Assembly: GCA_027460605.1 (NCBI GenBank)
Contig: JAPZAN010000075.1
Span: 1-10,698, forward strand
Direction of reading: 5' to 3'
Length of the DNA stretch: 10,698 bases
Origin: Candidatus Methanoperedens sp.
Lineage (GTDB): Archaea > Halobacteriota > Methanosarcinia > Methanosarcinales > Methanoperedenaceae
Under the pieces are notes generated by a model, which worked only from the letters and a program-made list of their open reading frames with translations, did no database searches and was not told the DNA's origin. The position numbers and the translations under genes are program-made. This document shows positions 6,726-10,698 of the stretch, piece by piece (within the stretch, counting starts at the first letter, position 1; each line of letters starts with the position of its first letter).

Positions 6726-7051
6726 GTTTTACCATAATGGTTTTTGAACATTCATAAGGTTTGCGTATTTAAGGAAAATAGAATATTATAAACAGATATG
6801 ATTTTGTTTTTCAATATAACTGTCTCTTTATTCTACCCCTTTATTTCATTTGGAAAAATTTAATTATTAACATTATTATTATAATGAAAAACTGTAAGAT
6901 GAAATCCGCCTAAGTATCACGATTATTAAATCACCCTGGCAGCCAAACAATGAAAAAGTGACAGATTTTTTATTTTTTTGATAGTTATTTCAATTATAAA
7001 GCATCATTTCATCTGGAAATACATGAACAAATTTCCCGATATAATATATTA
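6726..7051. other. AT-rich intergenic interval without a supported gene
   Basis: These 326 bases lie between tatC and folP, both on the minus strand. I find no ORF with coding character and no tRNA-like structure. Stops are frequent in all frames, and a tatA-like gene is not visible. The interval holds the operon promoter candidates at its left end and T-rich plus-strand tracts (about 6965-6979). An imperfect direct repeat, ATTTCATTTGGAAA (6843-6856) and ATTTCATCTGGAAA (7006-7019), differs at one of 14 positions. A somewhat more GC-rich island at about 6903-6950 has no assigned function. Confidence 0.5.
6766..6792 (-). promoter_or_regulatory. candidate promoter(s) of the folP-metV-metF-thiC-cofE operon
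   Basis: Two minus-strand TATA-like boxes precede the operon: TTTATAAT (6792-6785) and CTTAAATA (6773-6766, one mismatch to TTTAWATA). Initiation about 26 bases downstream would give leaders of roughly 37 or 19 bases before the GTG. No other start for the operon is apparent because all later junctions are overlapping or nearly so. Confidence 0.45.
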
Positions 7052-7759
7052 TCATAAAATTCTGGCTATTATAAGGCTGAATTCAAATAATACAACAAGC
7101 GCCACAGCCACGATCACTTCCGAAATGGCTGAAGGGTCAGGTGAAACGAATAATGCAAATGCCAGAAGGATGCCATATACCACTGCACGTTTTCCCCTGA
7201 CAGACTCATATTTCAAAATACCCATCTTGATTGCAAAAACCATAAGAAGCGGGAACTGGAAAACAAGCCCGAAGCCGATGACCAGCGTCAGTATTGTGTT
7301 AATCGTACTTATCACGGAAATCTGCGGGGCTGCCACATCGATTGAGTACATTATCGTGTATTTGAATATCAGCGGTATCGCCACAAAATAAGCAAGCATA
7401 GCCCCGGCAGTGAACAGGATAAAAGAAAAAGGCACAATCTTGATAAAAAACATTTTTTCATTCGGGTAAAGCCCTTTCCCGACGAACATAAAAGCCTCAT
7501 AAACCACAAGCGGTATCCCGATAAACAGGGCGCACAAAAGGGAGAGCGTCAATCTTGTGATAATCAAATCCATCGGGGCATAAATGGTCATGGGTACATG
7601 GACTGTCTGTTTCCATATCAACTGGAGCAGTTCGCCAGAGAAGAAATATGAAATTGATGTAATTACTATAACAGGAATCGCAACCGTCATCAATCTTGCG
7701 CGTAATTCCTCGATATGCTCCACGATTGGCATTTCCTCGTCGCCGGGTACTGTGTTCAT
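7052..7759 (-). CDS. tatC: twin-arginine translocase subunit TatC
   Basis: Multi-spanning membrane receptor of the Tat pathway, which binds twin-arginine signal peptides and exports folded, often cofactor-bearing proteins. The 235-aa length and six hydrophobic spans are typical. Diagnostic motifs are the cytoplasmic N-terminal HIEELRARL (15-23), the first-loop PLVVYEAFMFVGKGLYPNEK region, GFGLVFQFP (where many bacterial TatC proteins have FE.P), and the late DPSAISEVI. The start is the ATG at 7759; a TTTATAAA box 25-32 bases upstream implies a very short or absent leader, consistent with the poor Shine-Dalgarno. No tatA lies next to it, although TatA is needed for transport, so it must be elsewhere. 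It is transcribed alone and divergent from thiL. Confidence 0.96.
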   Translation of the reverse strand: MNTVPGDEEMPIVEHIEELRARLMTVAIPVIVITSISYFFSGELLQLIWKQTVHVPMTIYAPMDLIITRLTLSLLCALFIGIPLVVYEAFMFVGKGLYPNEKMFFIKIVPFSFILFTAGAMLAYFVAIPLIFKYTIMYSIDVAAPQISVISTINTILTLVIGFGLVFQFPLLMVFAIKMGILKYESVRGKRAVVYGILLAFALFVSPDPSAISEVIVAVALVVLFEFSLIIARIL

Positions 7760-7783
7760 TAACGATTTACAGAACTCTTATTC

Positions 7784-7791
7784 TTTATAAA
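7784..7791. promoter_or_regulatory. palindromic TATA box between tatC and thiL
   Basis: TTTATAAA reads the same on both strands. For tatC it sits 25-32 bases before the ATG, predicting a nearly leaderless transcript. For thiL it sits 56 bases before the ATG, predicting a leader of roughly 30 bases. The 87-base gap has no other equally good box, so it may serve either gene or both. Confidence 0.45.
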
Positions 7792-7846
7792 CATGGTGCA
7801 GGAATAAAAGAAAAGTTCTATAGTGATTGAAGTAAATTATCATTGA

Positions 7847-8815
7847 ATGAAAGCCAGCGAAATCACCGAACGGGATTTGATAGCACGCATAGCGAAATTG
7901 CTCGCAGGACCGGGAGATAAAACAATCCTGGGTGCGGGCGAGGATGATTGTGCGGTCATTGATATCGGAGGAGAAGATTACCTTCTAATCACCACCGATA
8001 TGCTCCATCGCAAGACTGATTTTCCTCTCCGGATGAGCGGAAGGCAGATAGGATGGATGTCGGTTGCAGTTAACCTGAGCGACCTTGCCTCCAAAGGCGC
8101 CCGCCCTCTTGGTGTTGTAATGGCAATGGGAATCCCGCCTGAGACCGAACTTGGTTTTATCGAGGACATCGCGAGGGGCATGGATGAGTGCGCCGAAAAG
8201 TCCGGGACGCAAATAATAGGGGGAGATACGGATTCTCATGATGAACTCACGATGGTTGGAACAGCTTTCGGGCTCGTCAGAAAGGAACTGCTCATTCGAA
8301 GGAGCGGGGCAAAAGCCGGCGACCTTGTATGCGTGACAGGTGCTCTCGGCACGGCAGGCGCGGCGCTCATCGCTCTGGAGAAGGAAATCCCCGTCAGCCA
8401 GGAGATTTTGAAGCCATTGTTCGAACCTTTTCCGAGAATAAATGAGGGTATGGCACTTGTTGAATCACGGGCAGTTACCTCTATGATGGATATCAGCGAC
8501 GGGCTTGCTCTTTCACTTCATGACATTGGCAAAGCAAGCAGGGTGGGATTCAAAATATATGAAAACAGGCTCCCCGTACTGCCCGCTGTCAAAAAATTAT
8601 TGAAAGGCGGGGAACTGTTGGAGGCTGCGGTTTATACTGGCGGGGATTTTGAGCTTTTGTTCACAGTTGCGCCGGGAAAGCTCGATAAAGCGAAAAAAGC
8701 CTGTCCTCTGACTGTTATAGGGGAAGTTGTTAAAGGGGGATTTTCCATTGAAAGGGAAGATGGGAGAGTCGAAGAACTGAAAGCGCGGGGGTATGAGCAC
8801 TTCGGCAGGGATTGA
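7847..8815 (+). CDS. thiL: thiamine-monophosphate kinase ThiL
   Basis: ATP-dependent kinase that turns thiamine monophosphate into the cofactor thiamine diphosphate, last step of the pathway. It is an AIRS/PurM-superfamily protein of 322 aa, a normal length. Motifs are LGAGEDDCAVID (28-39, nucleotide and metal aspartates), TTDMLHRKTDF (49-59), VAVNLSDLASKGARP (73-87), IIGGDTDS (123-130), DISDGL (215-220) and GGDFELLFT (265-273, near the usual GEDYELLFT). The ATG start is consistent with the family's early SE..ERDLI..I pattern. The preceding Shine-Dalgarno is weak. The ThiC-family gene is on the other strand beyond tatC, so the two thiamine-related genes are neighbours but not one transcript. 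The reading frame is intact. Confidence 0.95.
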   Translation: MKASEITERDLIARIAKLLAGPGDKTILGAGEDDCAVIDIGGEDYLLITTDMLHRKTDFPLRMSGRQIGWMSVAVNLSDLASKGARPLGVVMAMGIPPETELGFIEDIARGMDECAEKSGTQIIGGDTDSHDELTMVGTAFGLVRKELLIRRSGAKAGDLVCVTGALGTAGAALIALEKEIPVSQEILKPLFEPFPRINEGMALVESRAVTSMMDISDGLALSLHDIGKASRVGFKIYENRLPVLPAVKKLLKGGELLEAAVYTGGDFELLFTVAPGKLDKAKKACPLTVIGEVVKGGFSIEREDGRVEELKARGYEHFGRD

Positions 8816-9002
8816 GTCATCGACCTCGTTTTCGAAAAACAGGGCATCCCGGCGTGGATGCTCAGGGCTTTTGATTTCCATAGGTTTAATTGATTTCAGT
8901 GAATCCTTTCAGGCGCAAAACAGCTTAATACATGACAACAACATCATTTACATAGCCAAGAAGATGATGTGATTGTGATTCATAAAGTTGATGATATACT
9001 TA
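8816..9002. other. convergent spacer between thiL and the propeller lipoprotein gene
   Basis: No supported gene is seen in these 187 bases. The thiL frame stays open for 25 sense codons after its TGA (8816-8890). An ATG at 8793 opens an overlapping 59-codon frame to 8972, but it has no ribosome site and an ordinary composition. A 7-bp inverted repeat, ACATCAT (8941-8947) with ATGATGT (8964-8970), is not followed by a T-run. Confidence 0.45.
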
Positions 9003-10496
9003 TCACTGTATCCTCTCCCCCACTAAATAGATTGTGCTACCTTTTAGGGCAAGGTAATGGAGATTATCAGGAGAATCAAATACCATCTTTCCTCCATATA
9101 TGGTAAAGATGACATCATCATATTGCCTACCCTCTTTCCCATCCACTACAACAAATGCTTTATTGCCCACTTTAGCTCCATAAGCCACTCGCTTGCTATC
9201 AGAGCTGAAGATAAGAGTGCCAAATCTAATACCATCATATTGCTTTTCCTCTTTTCCATCCACTACCACAAACATTTTATTGCCTACTCCAGCAAGATAA
9301 GCCACTCGCTTGCTATCAGGGCTAAAGATAAGACTACCAGTACCATCATATTGCTTTTCCTCTTTTCCATCCACTACCACAAACCACTTATTGCCTACTT
9401 CAGCAACATAAGCCACTCGCTTGCTATCAGGGCTAAAGATAAGACTGCCATACCCAATACCATCATATTGCTTTTCCTCTTTTCCATCCATTACCACAAA
9501 CTGCTTACTGCCCACTCTAGCAAAAAAAGCCACTCGCTTGCTATCAGGGCTAAAGATAAGAGGGCCAATACCATCATATTGCTTTTCCTCTTTTCCATCC
9601 ACTACCACAAACATTTTATTGCCTACTCCAGCAAGATAAGCCACTCGCTTGCTATCAGGGCTAAAGATAAGACTGCCATCTCCAATACCATCATATTGCT
9701 TTTCCTCTTTTCCATCCACTACTACAAACTGCTTATTGCTCACTTTAGCTCCATAAGCCACCCGCTTGCTATCAGGACTAAAAATAGGAGTGCCTTCTAA
9801 GATGGCATCGTATTGCTTCTCCTCTTTTCTATCTACTATCACTAACGCTTTATTGCCCATTTTAGCCATATAAGCCACCCGCCTGCTATCAGGACTGAAA
9901 ATAGAATCAGTTCCAACACCATCGTATTGCTTTTCCTCTTTTTCATCCACGACCACGAACATCTTATTGCCTACTTTAGCCGTATAAGCCATGTGCTTAC
10001 TATCTGGGCTGAAGATAATTTTTCCGATGCCATCGTACAGCATCTCCTCAATTCCATCCACTACTACAAACCACTTATTGCCCATCATAGGGATATTCCA
10101 CGTAGCTGCATAAGCCACTCGCTTGCTGTCTGGACTGAAAGTTAAAGTGCCTCCCCCGATACCAACGTAGAACTTCTGCCTTATTCCATCCACTATCACA
10201 AACTGCGTAGATGTTTCGGTCGTGCCCCAATCAGCTACATAAGCCATCCGCTTGCTATCAGGGCTTACTTTAAAAGATTCTTTTAATGAGAACTCATCAA
10301 TTTCAAGAACAAATCTTTCTGATATTTCCCTCTGCGGCAGTTCCTCAGTAGTTTGAGCCTGTTCTGTTGGCTCGGATGTTATAGCTGTAGTCGGTGTAGA
10401 TGTGGACGTTGGCGTTTTTTCGACACATCCTGAAAAAATGGTTAGAATGCCAATGAATACCAAAAATAATATTAAGTTACTAACACTATTCCTCAT
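9003..10496 (-). CDS. lipoprotein with ten PD40/WD40-like beta-propeller repeats
   Basis: The 497-residue protein has a hydrophobic signal peptide (about 8-22) and a lipobox FSGC, with Cys24 the likely lipidation site. A Thr/Ser/Pro/Glu-rich linker (about 27-55) follows, then tandem repeats from about residue 76 to 472. The unit is about 38 residues. It begins FSPDSKRVAY, continues with VGNK.FVVVDGK and ends EEKQYDGI. SPDS-type starts lie at residues 78, 121, 163, 201, 240, 279, 317, 355, 392 and 431, with a degenerate eleventh at 474. FSPDS.R.AY is the PD40/TolB-type propeller motif, so a membrane-anchored extracellular propeller is expected, perhaps for binding partners or ligands; the function is unknown. 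An in-frame TAA two codons upstream of the ATG prevents extension, and a possible leader ORF precedes it. Ten full units is more than the common six to eight blades. Confidence 0.88.
   Translation of the reverse strand: MRNSVSNLILFLVFIGILTIFSGCVEKTPTSTSTPTTAITSEPTEQAQTTEELPQREISERFVLEIDEFSLKESFKVSPDSKRMAYVADWGTTETSTQFVIVDGIRQKFYVGIGGGTLTFSPDSKRVAYAATWNIPMMGNKWFVVVDGIEEMLYDGIGKIIFSPDSKHMAYTAKVGNKMFVVVDEKEEKQYDGVGTDSIFSPDSRRVAYMAKMGNKALVIVDRKEEKQYDAILEGTPIFSPDSKRVAYGAKVSNKQFVVVDGKEEKQYDGIGDGSLIFSPDSKRVAYLAGVGNKMFVVVDGKEEKQYDGIGPLIFSPDSKRVAFFARVGSKQFVVMDGKEEKQYDGIGYGSLIFSPDSKRVAYVAEVGNKWFVVVDGKEEKQYDGTGSLIFSPDSKRVAYLAGVGNKMFVVVDGKEEKQYDGIRFGTLIFSSDSKRVAYGAKVGNKAFVVVDGKEGRQYDDVIFTIYGGKMVFDSPDNLHYLALKGSTIYLVGERIQ
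9228..9335 (-). repeat. perfect 108-base direct repeat, copy 1 (propeller unit 9)
   Basis: Identical base for base to 9567-9674, encoding residues about 388-423. The first differing bases are at 9227 and 9336. The offset between copies is 339 bases, which is three repeat units. Confidence 0.9.
9567..9674 (-). repeat. perfect 108-base direct repeat, copy 2 (propeller unit 6)
   Basis: Partner of 9228-9335, encoding residues about 275-310. Identity includes all synonymous positions, while other units differ at several, so the duplication or conversion is recent. Confidence 0.9.
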
Positions 10497-10499
10497 GAT

Positions 10500-10529
10500 T
10501 TAATGATTCACTCCATAAATATTCTCCAT
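10500..10529 (-). CDS. possible 9-codon leader ORF upstream of the propeller lipoprotein
   Basis: The ATG at 10529-10527 opens MENIYGVNH and ends at TAA 10502-10500, one codon before the lipoprotein ATG and in the same frame. A strong Shine-Dalgarno, GAGGTGG (10545-10539), sits 9 bases before this ATG. The lipoprotein ATG itself has only a GGAG 14 bases upstream, inside the leader. Translation of the main gene may therefore depend on termination of the leader. The alternative is an old N-terminus cut by a nonsense codon. A third possibility is that transcription starts near 10494 from ATATTTAT (10522-10515), so the leader is not in the mRNA. Confidence 0.35.
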   Translation of the reverse strand: MENIYGVNH

Positions 10530-10586
10530 ACTACTTTACCACCTCAAAAACAAAAGTATTACTAGTATAACGATTCCAAATTAGTA

Positions 10587-10698
10587 TCACAATGATTCAA
10601 TCCCGCCAGGCATATCATCCATTTTGTATTTCCATTTGAAAATTACTGGCATTTCATTCAGGTCATCAAAATACTGACAAATACGTTCGATTAGTTCT
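10587..10698 (-). CDS. C-terminal end of a probable IS630-like transposase (runs off right edge)
   Basis: Reading leftward from the window edge, the frame whose first full codon is at 10697-10695 stays open for 36 codons to TGA at 10589-10587. It ends with ELIERICQYFDDLNEMP, then VIFKWKYKMDD, then PGGIESL. The pattern of an I-x-x-Y-x-x-x-x-N helix followed by P-V-x-F-x-WKYKMD is what I recall from the C-termini of IS630/DDE transposases, where this tail follows the catalytic core. The catalytic residues lie outside the window, so I cannot judge whether the element is intact. No terminal inverted repeat is obvious between the stop and the lipoprotein gene. Confidence 0.5.
   Translation of the reverse strand, partial: ELIERICQYFDDLNEMPVIFKWKYKMDDMPGGIESL

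Larger units (their letters stand above)
9080..10271 (-). repeat. tandem coding repeats, ten units of about 111-129 bases
   Basis: This is the in-frame repeat array of the propeller lipoprotein. Central units are 37-39 codons and very similar, while the first two are longer (42-43 codons) and more diverged and the last is degenerate. Length changes occur at the loop between YDGI and FSPDS. The pattern suggests expansion from the middle of the array by unequal crossing over. Confidence 0.85.

Noticed and set aside
8813..8893. Stop-codon readthrough (25 open codons after the thiL TGA)
   Set aside because: ThiL is full length at the TGA, and a 25-codon open stretch is within chance. No selenocysteine-type structure is apparent.
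8941..8970. 7-bp inverted repeat as a thiL terminator
   Set aside because: The stem is short, the loop is 16 bases, and no T-run follows.
8793..8972. 59-codon plus-strand frame overlapping the end of thiL
   Set aside because: No ribosome site, no recognisable motif, and biased Ser/Ile/Asn composition. I treat it as chance.
9057..9800. Long plus-strand open frame antisense to the propeller lipoprotein
   Set aside because: It is a by-product of the repeated coding sequence on the other strand: the same stop-free reverse frame recurs in every unit. Its product is a monotonous repeat without a start signal.
9003..10496. Repeats considered as a CRISPR array
   Set aside because: The period is about 114 bases, the repeats are in-frame codons with conserved protein sequence, and there are no unique spacers.

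Overview
The window looks like a chromosomal segment of a methanogen- or ANME-like euryarchaeon, most plausibly of the Methanosarcinia. The gene content points that way: a COG1478 (CofE-type) glutamate ligase, a short ThiC of archaeal type, stand-alone MetF with MetV, TatC, archaeal-type ThiL and a PdxT glutaminase. AT-rich boxes of TTTAWATA type sit upstream of several genes. The species cannot be fixed from the sequence alone.

Layout, left to right. (1) 1-48 is the N-terminus of an unrecognised minus-strand gene that runs off the left edge; it is divergent from pdxT (217-810, +). (2) pdxT converges on an exported, single-span membrane protein of unknown function (813-1955, -). (3) 2030-6725 (-) is a compact five-gene operon, read right to left: dihydropteroate synthase with a C-terminal extension (folP-like), metV, metF, a ThiC-family protein, and a CofE-family glutamate ligase. 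Junctions are +2, -4, +1 and -19 bases, so it is almost certainly co-transcribed and translationally coupled. (4) 6726-7051 is an AT-rich interval holding the likely operon promoter. (5) tatC (7052-7759, -) and thiL (7847-8815, +) diverge from a shared 87-base promoter region. (6) 9003-10496 (-) encodes a lipoprotein with ten PD40/WD40-like beta-propeller repeats. It contains a perfect 108-base duplication and is preceded by a possible 9-codon leader ORF. (7) 10587-10698 is the C-terminal end of a probable IS630-like transposase entering from the right edge.

The most interesting part is the five-gene operon. DHPS, MetV and MetF are tetrahydrofolate-type one-carbon functions in a lineage whose main C1 carrier is tetrahydromethanopterin or sarcinapterin. 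The other two members are divergent paralogues. The ThiC-family protein has changed residues at four substrate-pocket motifs, and the CofE-family protein lacks the usual QK..SK and SDTFGRP motifs. I infer that the operon makes and uses a folate-like C1 carrier: the CofE-like ligase may replace dihydrofolate synthase (FolC), and the ThiC-like enzyme may make a different (possibly benzenoid) product. Ordinary thiamine and F420 functions remain possible. All family calls come from motif reading, with no database search.
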